64,000 nt of DNA from Phytopseudomonas straminea (lineage in GTDB: Bacteria > Pseudomonadota > Gammaproteobacteria > Pseudomonadales > Pseudomonadaceae): positions 744,001 through 808,000 of the forward strand of contig NZ_FOMO01000001.1 of assembly GCF_900112645.1 (NCBI RefSeq). Direction: 5' to 3'. The notes under the pieces are model-generated. The model saw only the letters and a list, made by a program, of their open reading frames with translations, made no database searches and had not been told where the DNA came from. Made by a program: the position numbers and the translations under genes. Below are positions 28,282-37,368 of the stretch, in pieces (the stretch's first letter is position 1; each line of letters starts with the position of its first letter).

Positions 28282-28884
28282 CTAGCGCAACAATTTTAGA
28301 AGCCGAGCACTGAAGAGTTCGGCGTTCTTTTTCAGGCTGAACAGCTTGGGGTCCAACAGCCAGGTGTGGGTGACCCCCATCAGCGATGTGTAAAGCAAGG
28401 TCGCGCTCTGTTCGCTGTCCTGCTCGGGCAGCTCGCCTAGGCGCTTACCCTCGTCGATCAGTTGGGTCAGGCTGCGTACGATCAGCCGCGTGAGTTTGCG
28501 CTCCCGGCGTACCGTGCCGGCCATTTCGGCGGTCAGCTCGGTTTTGTTCAGCAGAATTTCGAAGGACTGGCGGTGCCAGGGATTTTCCAGCAGGAGGCTG
28601 AACCAGTGCCGACAAAGATATTCGATGGCGCTCAGCGGCATCTCCTGCCGCGCCATGCTCTGTTCCACCAGTTGTTCCAGCGGCTCCTGTGAATAGTGCA
28701 GGACGGCGCTGTAGAGCTCGTCCTTATTCTTGAAATGCCAGTAGATGGGGCCTCGGCTGAAGCCTGCTGCGCTGGCGATCATCGCCAGTGTCGTGTGTGA
28801 GTAGCCGTGTTTACTAAAAAGCTCCAGCGCTGCTTCGATGACTTTCACGCGGGTTTTTTCGGCGTCTTCTTTGGTTCTACGCAT
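28282..28884 (-). CDS. TetR-family transcriptional regulator (AcrR/TtgR-like)
   Basis: A protein of 200 residues from the ATG of MRRTKEDAEKTR; an upstream start would add 20 arginine-rich residues overlapping the previous gene's end. The N-terminal HTH (TTLAMIASAAGFSRGPIYWHFKNKDEL) resembles efflux-pump repressors, and a helical ligand domain follows. It lies downstream of the binding-protein and glnT genes on the same strand and probably controls them. A candidate palindrome is at 31469-31486. The closeness to AcrR-type proteins does not fit any nearby pump. Confidence 0.9.
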   Translation of the reverse strand: MRRTKEDAEKTRVKVIEAALELFSKHGYSHTTLAMIASAAGFSRGPIYWHFKNKDELYSAVLHYSQEPLEQLVEQSMARQEMPLSAIEYLCRHWFSLLLENPWHRQSFEILLNKTELTAEMAGTVRRERKLTRLIVRSLTQLIDEGKRLGELPEQDSEQSATLLYTSLMGVTHTWLLDPKLFSLKKNAELFSARLLKLLR

Positions 28885-28940
28885 GCGGGTCTTCAGTCGG
28901 CGATGGTGGCCGGCGACGCGTCTGCGTCGCCGGCCTGACG

Positions 28941-30014
28941 TCAAAGCTTGCCGTCGTTGGCCATCTGCATATAGGTAGTGTCGAAACGCAGTTTGACGTT
29001 ATCGGCATCGCCCAGCAACTTGCCCTTGGGCATGGCAATGCCGATGAAGTCTGCGTTTGCAGCGTTTTCTCCCAGCAAACCATGGGCAAAGGAGAACTGG
29101 CGAACGCTATCCATGGCGCTGAGTGCCTCCGGGCTCTCGATGAAGACCAGGGAGTCCTTGGGCGTCCAGAACATCTTCATGCCCTTGAGCTGTGACTCGT
29201 AGCCGGCCTGATCGGTGCCCGACGCCTTGCCGAGAAAGGCCCGGGCCTTGGCCCCCTCCTCGGTATCACTGGCGATGATGCCCATGACCTCGTACCAGGC
29301 GCCGACCACCGCCTTGCCAAAGGCCGGGTTGTCGGCCAGCGTCCTGGTATTGGTCAGGGTCAGGTCCTTGATGTGGCCGGGGATCTGACTGGAGTCGAAG
29401 ACTCTGTGGCTGCCTGGGGTGGCCGCCACTTCATCGAGCAGCGGGTTCCAGGTCACCACGTTGCGCACATCCTTGCTGGCGAACGCGCCAACGATGTCGG
29501 CATCCGAGGTATTGACCACCTCTACATCACGCTCGCTGAGGCCGACACTGTCCAGCGCATGAGCCAGCAGGTAATGGGAGACGGAGAGCTCGACCAGGTT
29601 GACCTTCTGCCCCTTGAGGGTTTTCAGGTCGGCGCTGTCCTTCATCACCATGCCATCGTTGCCATTGGAGTAGTCGCCGACAATCAGCGCCGTACTGTCG
29701 ACGCCACCGGCGGCAGGAATCGACAGCGCGTCCATGCTGGTCAGCACCACGGCGTCGAACTGCCCGGCCGTGAACTGGTTGATCGATTCGACGTAGTCGT
29801 TGATCTGGGTGATTTTCACCTCGATCCCGTACTTGTCGGCCCACTTCTTCATGATTCCCGACTCGTCGGCGTACTTCCACGGCATCCAGCCGGCGTAGAT
29901 GGTCCAGGCCAGGTTGAACTGCTGCTTCGTCTCGGCATGGGCAGCCATCGGCAGCAAGCTTGCGCAGGCCAGACTGGTGGCGCAGATCAGGGTTTTCAGC
30001 GTCTTGAACGGCAT
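28941..30014 (-). CDS. ABC transporter substrate-binding protein of the urea-carboxylase-region type (orphan)
   Basis: A protein of 357 residues with a signal peptide cut after AHA, then an NMT1/taurine-like binding domain (FNLAWTIYAGWMPWKYADESG, YVESINQFTAGQFDAVVLTSMDAL). It resembles binding proteins found beside urea or guanidine carboxylase genes. No permease or ATPase gene is adjacent, so its partners must be elsewhere or it acts as a sensor. It follows glnT by about 30 bp and is probably co-transcribed, which suggests an amine or amide ligand. Confidence 0.88.
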   Translation of the reverse strand: MPFKTLKTLICATSLACASLLPMAAHAETKQQFNLAWTIYAGWMPWKYADESGIMKKWADKYGIEVKITQINDYVESINQFTAGQFDAVVLTSMDALSIPAAGGVDSTALIVGDYSNGNDGMVMKDSADLKTLKGQKVNLVELSVSHYLLAHALDSVGLSERDVEVVNTSDADIVGAFASKDVRNVVTWNPLLDEVAATPGSHRVFDSSQIPGHIKDLTLTNTRTLADNPAFGKAVVGAWYEVMGIIASDTEEGAKARAFLGKASGTDQAGYESQLKGMKMFWTPKDSLVFIESPEALSAMDSVRQFSFAHGLLGENAANADFIGIAMPKGKLLGDADNVKLRFDTTYMQMANDGKL

Positions 30015-30045
30015 GGGGTGGCTCCTTGTGCAATCGGAAAATGCA

Positions 30046-31404
30046 TCAGAAGAATTTCAGGTAACGCTGGATTTCCCAGTCGGAAACGTGGGTGTGGTAG
30101 GCATTCCATTCGTCACGTTTGAAGTCGACGAAGGCCTGGAACAGGCTGTCGCCGAAGACTTCGCGGCTTAGCGGGTCTTTCTCGAAGGCATCGATGGCTT
30201 CGCTCAAGGTGCGCGGCAGGCATTCGATGTCCATCTCCGCGACCTGTTTTTCGCTGTAGTTGTACATGTTCTCGCGGTGCGGCAGGCCTGGCTCCAACTG
30301 CTCGCGCACGCCTTCCAGGCCGGCAGCGAGAATCATCGCGGCGCCCAGGTAGGGGTTGCTGGCGATGTCGGCGGCGCGACATTCCACCCGACCGCCCTGG
30401 GAAGGAATGCGCAGCATGTTGGTGCGGTTGTTGTTGCCGTAGCAGACGAATACCGGCGCCCAGGTAGAGCCGGACATGCTGCCCTTGCGCACCAGGCGTT
30501 TGTAACTGTTGACGGTCGGCGCGATCACCGCGCAGATGGCCTGGGCATGCTTGAGCACGCCAGCGATGAAGTGGTAGCCCAGCTTGCTTACGCCGCAGTC
30601 GTGCAGGTCGTCGCCTTCAGGCTCGAACAGGTTGCGCCCGGTCTCGCGGTCGGCCAGCGACATGTTGTAGTGCGCGCCACTGCCGGTGCGCTTGGCCGAT
30701 GGCTTGGGCATGAAGCTGGCGAAGGCGCCATGCTTGCGGGCAATTTCGTTGGCCAGCATGCGGAAGAACACGAAGCGGTCGGCCATGGTCAGCGCGTCGG
30801 CGTATTTGAAGTCGGTCTCGAACTGGCCGTTGGCGTCTTCGTGGTCGAAGGAATAAACGTCCATGCCAATGTCGTTCAGCGCCTCGACCAGCTCGCCGAT
30901 GATGTGCAGGTTGTCCATCAGCCCACGCGGGTCGTAGCAGGGCTTGGCCAGATCATCACGGGCACTGATCGGCTCGAAGCCGCCATCGGCGCTGTCCTTG
31001 TAGATGAAGAATTCGGTTTCGATGCCCAGGTTGAAGGTGTAACCCATGGCGGCGGCGGCATCGATCTGGCGCTTCAGTGCACCGCGCGAGCAGGCGGCGA
31101 AGGGTTTGCCATCCAGGTAAAGGTCGCTGGCGAACCAGGCCAGGTCCTTGTTCCAGGCGCACTGGATGGCGCTGGCCGGATCGGGCATGGCGGCCACCTC
31201 GTTGTCGCTGATGTCCTGTGGCACGCCGTCCAGCGCGGCGCCGGTGTATAGCTCGGAGCCTTCGAGCATTTGCCCCAGGTGCGACAGAGGCACGAATTTG
31301 CCCTTGATCACGCCATGGATATCGACATAGCTGGCCATGGCGTACTTGACGCCTTTGGCTTGCAGACTGTTTTTCAGGTTCTCGGCAGCAGGGCTGTGAC
31401 TCAT
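30046..31404 (-). CDS. glnT: Type III glutamine synthetase / gamma-glutamyl-amide synthetase
   Basis: A protein of 452 residues of the GlnT type: YVDIHGVIKGKFVPL near the N-terminus, GIETEFFIYK and GQFETDFKYAD metal-binding segments, TGSGAHYNMSL and NRTNMLRIPSQGGRVECRAADI. It ligates glutamate with ammonia or a small amine, using ATP. Close relatives make gamma-glutamylmethylamide from methylamine, so capture of an amine freed by catabolism is possible. The start follows GGAGAG. It is divergent from a MetX-like hydrolase and upstream of the orphan binding protein. Confidence 0.9.
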   Translation of the reverse strand: MSHSPAAENLKNSLQAKGVKYAMASYVDIHGVIKGKFVPLSHLGQMLEGSELYTGAALDGVPQDISDNEVAAMPDPASAIQCAWNKDLAWFASDLYLDGKPFAACSRGALKRQIDAAAAMGYTFNLGIETEFFIYKDSADGGFEPISARDDLAKPCYDPRGLMDNLHIIGELVEALNDIGMDVYSFDHEDANGQFETDFKYADALTMADRFVFFRMLANEIARKHGAFASFMPKPSAKRTGSGAHYNMSLADRETGRNLFEPEGDDLHDCGVSKLGYHFIAGVLKHAQAICAVIAPTVNSYKRLVRKGSMSGSTWAPVFVCYGNNNRTNMLRIPSQGGRVECRAADIASNPYLGAAMILAAGLEGVREQLEPGLPHRENMYNYSEKQVAEMDIECLPRTLSEAIDAFEKDPLSREVFGDSLFQAFVDFKRDEWNAYHTHVSDWEIQRYLKFF

Positions 31405-31468
31405 GACGTGAGCTCTCCAGTAAATAGTTCGTAGCGCATGGCGCGCTGGCACGAATCGTTCATTCAAC

Positions 31469-31486
31469 ATACATGCCAGCGTGTAT
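31469..31486. promoter_or_regulatory. Candidate TetR-type operator between glnT and the hydrolase
   Basis: ATACATGCCAGCGTGTAT is an imperfect palindrome nested inside TTCATT (31459) and AATGAA (31494). ATACAT/TGTAT arms are typical of AcrR-type sites. It lies in the divergent spacer and could control both directions. Confidence 0.5.
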
Positions 31487-31555
31487 ATAAATTAATGAAC
31501 GTCACGGCCGTTGCTGTGCACGTCAGGATCACAGGACTTTGCGAGGAATTTTCAA

Positions 31556-32560
31556 ATGATTGAATTGGTTAAGGAAAAGCGCTTCATGCCGCTGGGTGAT
31601 CTGCGGCTGCAAAGCGGTCAGGTACTGCGTGACGCGCAGCTCTGCTATCAGGTGCTCGGCCAGGCGAATGCGGCGCGGGACAATATCGTGCTGCTGCCGA
31701 GTTACTACGGCGGCACACATTGGGGCAACTTGCCCTTGCTTGGTGCAGGAAGTCCGTTGGCCGGCGGTGAGTACTGTGTGGTGTCGGTGTCCATGCTCGG
31801 GGCCGGCTGGTCCACCTCGCCAAGCAATGCGGCAGAGGGGCAGCGTGGCGCCGATTTTCCACAGATCGCGCTCGGCGATAATGTCGAGGCGCAGCGCCTT
31901 CTGCTCGACAGGCTGTTCGGTGAGTGGCACCTGGCACTGGTGGCGGGTTGGTCGATGGGCGGCATGCAGGCCTTTGCCTGGGCTATGGCGTATCCACAGC
32001 GGGTTGCACGCATCCTGCCCATCTGCGCGACCGCTCAGTGCTGGCCGCACAATCGGGTATTTCTCGAGGGGGTCAAGGTGGCGCTGTGCGCCGATGCCGC
32101 CTGGCAGGGCGGACACTATGGACAGCCGCCTGAAGCCGGGTTGCGCGCTTTTGCGCGTGTTTATGCAGGCTGGGCCTATTCGCAGGCGTTCTACCGCAAG
32201 GGTCTGTATCGCGCGCTGGGGTTCGAGACGATCGAGGACTTGTTGGCCTACTGGGAAGAGGACCACCTGCAGCAGGACGCCAATGACCTTTTGTGCGTGC
32301 TGCAGGCCTGGCAGCGTACCTGGTTCGCCGACTCACTGGTTGCCGAGCTGGGCCGTATAGAGGCCCGCACCCTGATCATGCCGGGCAGCAGCGACCTTTA
32401 CTTCACGGTCGAGGATGCTCGGCACGAAGCCGCGCTGATCCGCCAAGCCGAGCTGCGCATATTGCAGTCGGACTGGGGGCATTGTGCAGGCGGCCCCGGC
32501 CGGGAGCCGCAGGCGATGGCGCAAATATTTTCGGGGATGGCGCAATTGCTGGCGGGCTGA
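31556..32560 (+). CDS. Alpha/beta hydrolase of the homoserine O-acetyltransferase (MetX-like) family
   Basis: A protein of 334 residues with a MetX-like layout: [18 protein letters not shown] oxyanion region, nucleophile Ser133 in GWSMGG, Asp in PGSSDLYF and His in DWGHCAGG. It is shorter than true MetX, and it is not beside methionine genes, so it is probably an amide, ester or acyl hydrolase. The start follows GAGGA. It is divergent from glnT across a palindrome, pointing to a shared inducer. It may release the amine that GlnT then captures. Confidence 0.85.
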   Translation: MIELVKEKRFMPLGDLRLQSGQVLRDAQLCYQVLGQANAARDNIVLLPSYYGGTHWGNLPLLGAGSPLAGGEYCVVSVSMLGAGWSTSPSNAAEGQRGADFPQIALGDNVEAQRLLLDRLFGEWHLALVAGWSMGGMQAFAWAMAYPQRVARILPICATAQCWPHNRVFLEGVKVALCADAAWQGGHYGQPPEAGLRAFARVYAGWAYSQAFYRKGLYRALGFETIEDLLAYWEEDHLQQDANDLLCVLQAWQRTWFADSLVAELGRIEARTLIMPGSSDLYFTVEDARHEAALIRQAELRILQSDWGHCAGGPGREPQAMAQIFSGMAQLLAG

Positions 32561-33009
32561 TCGTGCCTGCTGCGCCATGTTGCGGCTTACAGGGACGTTG
32601 GCCACCTCTCAGACGAAAGACCTCCTTCACCAGGCACCAAGCCGTGACTTGACAGCAACTGCTGCCGAGCCAGGCGGATCTCGATGTTTGTTTGCGCATG
32701 GTCAGCGCCCCAGCCGCCCGTACATCAAGCCCGGTCGTGCCGCAATGCTCGCCGTGAACCTTGAATCGCCCAGCCTTCGGGTAGACGTTGCCGCCGAGAA
32801 CACGCCTGACAAATCACGCGATCCGCCTTGCGCTCAGCGCTGTTTGGGTGCTGCCTTCAAGTCAATCAAATCGATCAAAACGCCCATCTAAAACGAGCGA
32901 CTCGATCAAATATCCGCCGCAAGCCCTGAACCAACTAGAAAATATTTGATCGATTCAATCAATAATGCTATTAATACTGACCAAAACAATCATAAAGACA
33001 GGATAAGCC
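32561..33009. promoter_or_regulatory. 449-bp spacer with candidate DeoR operators
   Basis: I see no supported gene. The last 150 bp are AT-rich and carry TCGATCAAA three times: 32871-32879, 32902-32910 and, inverted, 32945-32953. Repeated short sites of this kind suit a DeoR-type repressor such as the one encoded at 40682. The sequence TTTGATCGATTCAATCAAT at 32945 is the most symmetrical copy. Confidence 0.55.
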
Positions 33010-33885
33010 ATGAAATTCCACGGTATCGTCCCTGCCCTCGTCACGCCGTTCAATGCGGCCCAGGAGGTCGATGAACCGGCGCTTGCCGCGCTTATCGAGA
33101 GCCTCGTCTCTTCCGACGTGCACGGCTTGTTCGTGCTGGGCACCAATGGCGAGTTCTTCGCGCTCTCCGACGCCGAGAAAGTGCGCATCGCCAAACTGAC
33201 CGTCGAGCTCGCCGCCGGCCGCGTGCCGGTGATTGCCGGCACCGGCGCCTTCGCCACCCGCGATGTGATCGAGCTGAACAAGAAGATGAGCGATGTGGGC
33301 GTTCAGGCCCTGTCGGTCATCACGCCGTTCTTCAATGCCGTCAGCCAGAGCGAGCTGATCAATCACTATCAGGCCATCGGCGACGCCTCCGATCTACCGA
33401 TCATGCTCTACAACATTCCCGCCAAGACCGGTATGTCGATCGGTATCGGCGCGGTTGCCGCGCTTTCCCAGCACCCGCAGATCAAGGGCATCAAGGACAG
33501 CGCCGGCAACTTCGACGCCCTGGTGCAGATGATGCGCTACCGCAGCGACGATTTCGCGGTGTTCGCCGGCACCGACTCGCTCATCTACTGGAACCTCCTG
33601 GCCGGCGGTGATGGCGCGGTGGCGGCCACCGCCAACGCGGTGCCCCATGTGGTGATGGAGATCTGGAACCAGTTCCAGGCCGGCAACCACGAAGCCGCCC
33701 GCGCCGCCCAGGAGTCCCTGCGCCCGCTGCGCGACGCCTTTGCACTGGGCACCATGCCGTCCGTGCTGAAGAAGGCTACGGACCTGCTCAACGTGCCGGT
33801 CGGCCCCTGCCGCGCCCCCGTTGCCGCCCTCGATGAACAGACCGTGCACAAGCTCGAAGGCTTGCTGGCCGCCTACCAACGCTGA
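33010..33885 (+). CDS. Dihydrodipicolinate synthase family aldolase/dehydratase
   Basis: A protein of 291 residues forming a DapA/NanA-type TIM barrel: LVTPFN, GTNGEFFALS (44-53), Tyr134 in MLYNIPAKTG and Schiff-base Lys162 in IKGIKDSAGN. The change from the DapA GTTGE to GTNGE and the operon partners argue for a 2-keto acid-sugar lyase or dehydratase, not lysine synthesis. It is the first gene of the 33-41 kb operon and follows the candidate operators. Confidence 0.9.
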   Translation: MKFHGIVPALVTPFNAAQEVDEPALAALIESLVSSDVHGLFVLGTNGEFFALSDAEKVRIAKLTVELAAGRVPVIAGTGAFATRDVIELNKKMSDVGVQALSVITPFFNAVSQSELINHYQAIGDASDLPIMLYNIPAKTGMSIGIGAVAALSQHPQIKGIKDSAGNFDALVQMMRYRSDDFAVFAGTDSLIYWNLLAGGDGAVAATANAVPHVVMEIWNQFQAGNHEAARAAQESLRPLRDAFALGTMPSVLKKATDLLNVPVGPCRAPVAALDEQTVHKLEGLLAAYQR

Positions 33886-33899
33886 GCCGGAGGATCACC

Positions 33900-35060
33900 A
33901 TGTATCACTTCCAGACCGTCAAACACGTCATCCACGGCCCCGACAGCCTCAATAGCCTGAGCGACAAACTGGCACTGCTCGACACACCGCTGCAGCGCGT
34001 GGTGCTGGTCACCCAGAACGCCATGCACCAGTTGGGCGTCACCGAGCGCGTGGTCGCCCAGCTAGAGGCCAAGTCCATCGCCGTCACCGTGGTCGATGAT
34101 GTCGAGATCGAGCCGACCCTGGAAAATATCGAAGGCGTGTTCCGCCGCGCCGTGGCCCCTGCCGCGCCAGACGCGCTGATCGCCATCGGCGGCGGCAGCG
34201 TGCTGGACGCCGCCAAGCTGTTCGCCGTGTTGCTCACCAACGACATGCCGCTGCGCGACATGCTCGGCATCGACAAGGTACCCAATGCCGGCGCGCCCAT
34301 GGTTCTGGTGCCGACCACCTCGGGCACCGGCTCGGAGGTCACCCCCAACGCCATCGTCACCCTGCCGGACGAGGAACTGAAGATCGGTGTGGTCAGCCGC
34401 CACCTGCTGCCGACTCTGGTGATCCTCGACGCCACCCTGACCCTTGGCCTGCCCAAGCCGATCACTGCCGCCACCGGTATGGACGCCTTCACCCACTCGC
34501 TGGAGTCGTTCATTTCCACCAAGGCCAACCCGATCAGCGACACCTTCGCTCTGGAGTCGATGCGACTGATCGCCGGCAGCATCGTCGAGGCCTATCAGCA
34601 GCCCGGCTCGGTACAGGCGCGCAGTGACATGCTGCTCGGCTCGATGTACGGCGGCCTGGCGCTGACTGCCGCCGGCACCGCTGCCGTGCACGCCCTGGCC
34701 TACCCGCTGGGCGGCAAGTTCCACGTCACCCACGGGGTGGCCAACGCCATGCTGCTGCCCCACGTGATGGCCTTCAACATGGATGCCTGCGCGCCACGCC
34801 TCAAGCGCGCTGCCTGCGTCTGCGGCCTGGCGCGAGAAACGGACAGTGACGAAGTGGCCGCGCGTAAACTGATCGACCAGATCAGCGCCTGGACCGCCAC
34901 CCTGGAGATCCCCCAGAACCTGCGCGACTTCGGCGTGGCCGAAGAGCACCTGGCGGACATGGCCGTGGCGGCCTCCAAGGTCACCCGCCTGATGGTCAAC
35001 AATCCCAAAGCACTAAGCCTGGACGACATCCAGCAGCTGTACCGGTGCCTGCTGCCATGA
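33900..35060 (+). CDS. Iron-containing alcohol dehydrogenase
   Basis: A protein of 386 residues of the group III metal-dependent dehydrogenases: NAD(P)-binding GGGSVLDAAKLFAV, VPTTSGTGSEVT, and metal-site segments GMDAFTHSLESF and HVTHGVANAMLLPHV. It would interconvert an aldehyde or ketone and an alcohol in the sugar-acid pathway. It starts 14 bp after the aldolase gene (GGAGGA site) and overlaps the kinase gene by ATGA. Confidence 0.92.
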   Translation: MYHFQTVKHVIHGPDSLNSLSDKLALLDTPLQRVVLVTQNAMHQLGVTERVVAQLEAKSIAVTVVDDVEIEPTLENIEGVFRRAVAPAAPDALIAIGGGSVLDAAKLFAVLLTNDMPLRDMLGIDKVPNAGAPMVLVPTTSGTGSEVTPNAIVTLPDEELKIGVVSRHLLPTLVILDATLTLGLPKPITAATGMDAFTHSLESFISTKANPISDTFALESMRLIAGSIVEAYQQPGSVQARSDMLLGSMYGGLALTAAGTAAVHALAYPLGGKFHVTHGVANAMLLPHVMAFNMDACAPRLKRAACVCGLARETDSDEVAARKLIDQISAWTATLEIPQNLRDFGVAEEHLADMAVAASKVTRLMVNNPKALSLDDIQQLYRCLLP

Positions 35061-36304
35061 AACGGCCGCTGCTGGTGATCGCCGACGACCTGTCCGGCGC
35101 CGCCGATTGTGCGGCCGGCTTCGCGCGCCACGTGGCTACCGAGGTGCTGCTGGACCCGCGGGCCGAGCACCGCGCCCAGCCGGTGACCGCCATCGATCTG
35201 GACACCCGTCGCCTGCCGCCGGACCAGGCCGCGCAGCGCCATCGCGCCCTGCTGGAAACCCGCACCTTCACCGGCCACGGGCTGTACAAGAAGGTCGACT
35301 CGACCCTGCGTGGCAATCTTCTCAGCGAAGTCTCCGCACTGCTGGGCAAGGGCATGGCGCTGGTCGCCCCCGCCTTTCCGGCCATGGGCCGTACTACCTT
35401 GGGCGGGGTGCAGTACGTCGATGGCGTGGCCGTCGATCAGAGCGATGTCTGGCGCAACGAAGGCCTGAGCGGCACGAGCGATCTGCTCAAACTGTTCGGC
35501 AACGAGGGCCTGCGCTGCGCCGCGCTCCACCTCGAACAAGTACGCGGCGCCGAGCTGGCTGGATCGCTGGCCCGCCATCTGCGGGCCGGTACCCAGGTGC
35601 TGGTCTGCGATGCCCAGCTGGATGCCGACCTGCAGGCGCTGGCCCAGGCCTCGGTCAAGCACGCCGATCAACTGTTCTGGGTCGGCTCGGCCGGCCTCGC
35701 CCAGCACCTGCCCGCCGCCCTGGGGCTCGCACCGCACATCGCGCCGGCGCTGCCCGAGGCCGCAAAGCCTGTGCTCACCGTGGTCGGCAGCATGTCGCGG
35801 CATTCCCAGGCTCAGGCCGCGCTGCTCGCCGAGCGCAGCGGCCAGCAGTGGCAGCGCATAGAACCACAGCTGTTGCTGGCAACTGATGCAGCCGATCAGC
35901 GCGATGCGTTGAGCGCTCGCTTGGCCGCGCAGATGGCGAGCGGCAAGGATCTGCTGATCAGCCTCGAACAGCGCGACCGCGACCCAGCTCAAGCGACGTT
36001 GCTGGGCGCGCCCCTGGCGCAGTTGCTACTGCCGGCCATCGCCAAGGCCGGCGCACTTATCGCCACCGGCGGCGAAACCGCCCGCGCCCTCCTTGCCGCT
36101 GCCGCCATCGACAGCCTGCAACTGCACGGCGAGCTGGCCCCCGGCGTGGTGCTGTCCAGCGCCCGCCGGCAGGGCCGCGAGCTGGCCATCGTCACCAAGG
36201 CCGGTGGCTTCGGCCAGCCGGACACCCTTTACCAGGCCTGGGCTCGCCTGCACGGCGCCAGCCATTCCCAGCCCCTCTCCGAGAAGGAAGCCCACCATGT
36301 CTGA
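35057..36304 (+). CDS. Four-carbon acid sugar kinase family protein (DUF1537)
   Basis: A protein of 415 residues with the N-terminal domain (VIADDLSGAADCAAGFARH, GLYKKVDSTLRGNLLSE) and C-terminal nucleotide-binding domain (VVGSMSRHSQAQ, ATGGETARALL). Known members phosphorylate D-threonate, L-threonate or erythronate at C4. It is followed directly by a PdxA2-like dehydrogenase, the classical partner that oxidises and decarboxylates the 4-phospho acid to dihydroxyacetone phosphate. The exact isomer cannot be read from sequence. Confidence 0.92.
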   Translation: MKRPLLVIADDLSGAADCAAGFARHVATEVLLDPRAEHRAQPVTAIDLDTRRLPPDQAAQRHRALLETRTFTGHGLYKKVDSTLRGNLLSEVSALLGKGMALVAPAFPAMGRTTLGGVQYVDGVAVDQSDVWRNEGLSGTSDLLKLFGNEGLRCAALHLEQVRGAELAGSLARHLRAGTQVLVCDAQLDADLQALAQASVKHADQLFWVGSAGLAQHLPAALGLAPHIAPALPEAAKPVLTVVGSMSRHSQAQAALLAERSGQQWQRIEPQLLLATDAADQRDALSARLAAQMASGKDLLISLEQRDRDPAQATLLGAPLAQLLLPAIAKAGALIATGGETARALLAAAAIDSLQLHGELAPGVVLSSARRQGRELAIVTKAGGFGQPDTLYQAWARLHGASHSQPLSEKEAHHV

Positions 36305-37319
36305 ACGCCCCGTAATCGGCATCACCCTGGGCGATGCTGCCGGCGTCGGCCCGGAAATCATCATGAAGTCCCTGGCCCATGACAGCGTCTACGCCATGTG
36401 CCGGCCGCTGGTCATCGGCGATGCCCGGCGCCTGGCCGATGCCAACCGCATCGTCGGCGGCAGCCTCGAGGTCAACGCCATCGAGCACCCGCACCAGGCA
36501 CGGTTCCAGCCCGGCGTGGTGGACTGCATCGACCTCGACCTGATCCCAGACGACCTGCCCTACGGCCAGCTCTCGGCGATCGCCGGCGACGCGGCCTTCC
36601 GTTACATCGAGCGCACCGTGCAGCTCACCGAAGCCGGTGAGCTCGACGCCATCTGCACCGCGCCGCTGAACAAGGAAGCCCTGCACGCCGGTGGGCATAT
36701 CTTTCCCGGCCACACCGAAATGCTCGCCCACCTGACCGGCATCGAGGAAGTGTCGATGATGTTGATGACGCCGACCCTGCGCGTCATCCACGTCACCACC
36801 CACATCGGCATCATCGACGCCATCGCCCGCATCGAGCCGGGTCTGGTGCGCCGCACCATCGAGCGCGCCCACGAGACCCTGGTACGCGCCGGCATCGACA
36901 ACCCGCTGATCGCGGTGTGCGGCATCAATCCCCACGCCGGCGAGAACGGCCTGTTCGGCTATGGCGAGGAGGCCACCAAGATCCAGCCGGCCATCGACGA
37001 ACTGCGCGCCCGCGGCTGGCGCGTGGAAGGCCCGCTGCCGGCCGACACCCTGTTCTTCCGCGCTGGCCGTGGCGACTTCGACGCGGTGGTCGCCATGTAC
37101 CACGACCAGGGCCACGGCCCGGTGAAGGTCATGGGCCTGGAGGCCGGCGTCAACGTCACCATCGGCCTGCCGGTGATCCGCACCTCGGTCGACCACGGCA
37201 CCGCCTTCGATATCGCCGGCAAGGGTATCGCCGACGAACGCAGCCTGATCGAGGCGCTGCGCCAGGCCGTGGAACTGGCCACCCGTAAACGCAAGAACCC
37301 GACCCCGGCCCACGCCTGA
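36297..37319 (+). CDS. pdxA2: 4-phospho-sugar-acid dehydrogenase, PdxA2-like
   Basis: A protein of 340 residues of the PdxA fold: GITLGDAAGVGPEI, metal-binding histidines in GGHIFPGHTEM and AMYHDQGHGPVK, and GLPVIRTSVDHGTAFDIAGKG. The pairing with a DUF1537 kinase (8-nt overlap) identifies the PdxA2 catabolic branch, not vitamin B6 synthesis. Expected reaction: oxidation of D-threonate or erythronate 4-phosphate with loss of CO2 to dihydroxyacetone phosphate. Confidence 0.92.
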   Translation: MSERPVIGITLGDAAGVGPEIIMKSLAHDSVYAMCRPLVIGDARRLADANRIVGGSLEVNAIEHPHQARFQPGVVDCIDLDLIPDDLPYGQLSAIAGDAAFRYIERTVQLTEAGELDAICTAPLNKEALHAGGHIFPGHTEMLAHLTGIEEVSMMLMTPTLRVIHVTTHIGIIDAIARIEPGLVRRTIERAHETLVRAGIDNPLIAVCGINPHAGENGLFGYGEEATKIQPAIDELRARGWRVEGPLPADTLFFRAGRGDFDAVVAMYHDQGHGPVKVMGLEAGVNVTIGLPVIRTSVDHGTAFDIAGKGIADERSLIEALRQAVELATRKRKNPTPAHA

Positions 37320-37368
37320 GTCACCCCAACTTCCTCACGCAAGCCCTAGACAAGAACAATCGGAGCGA

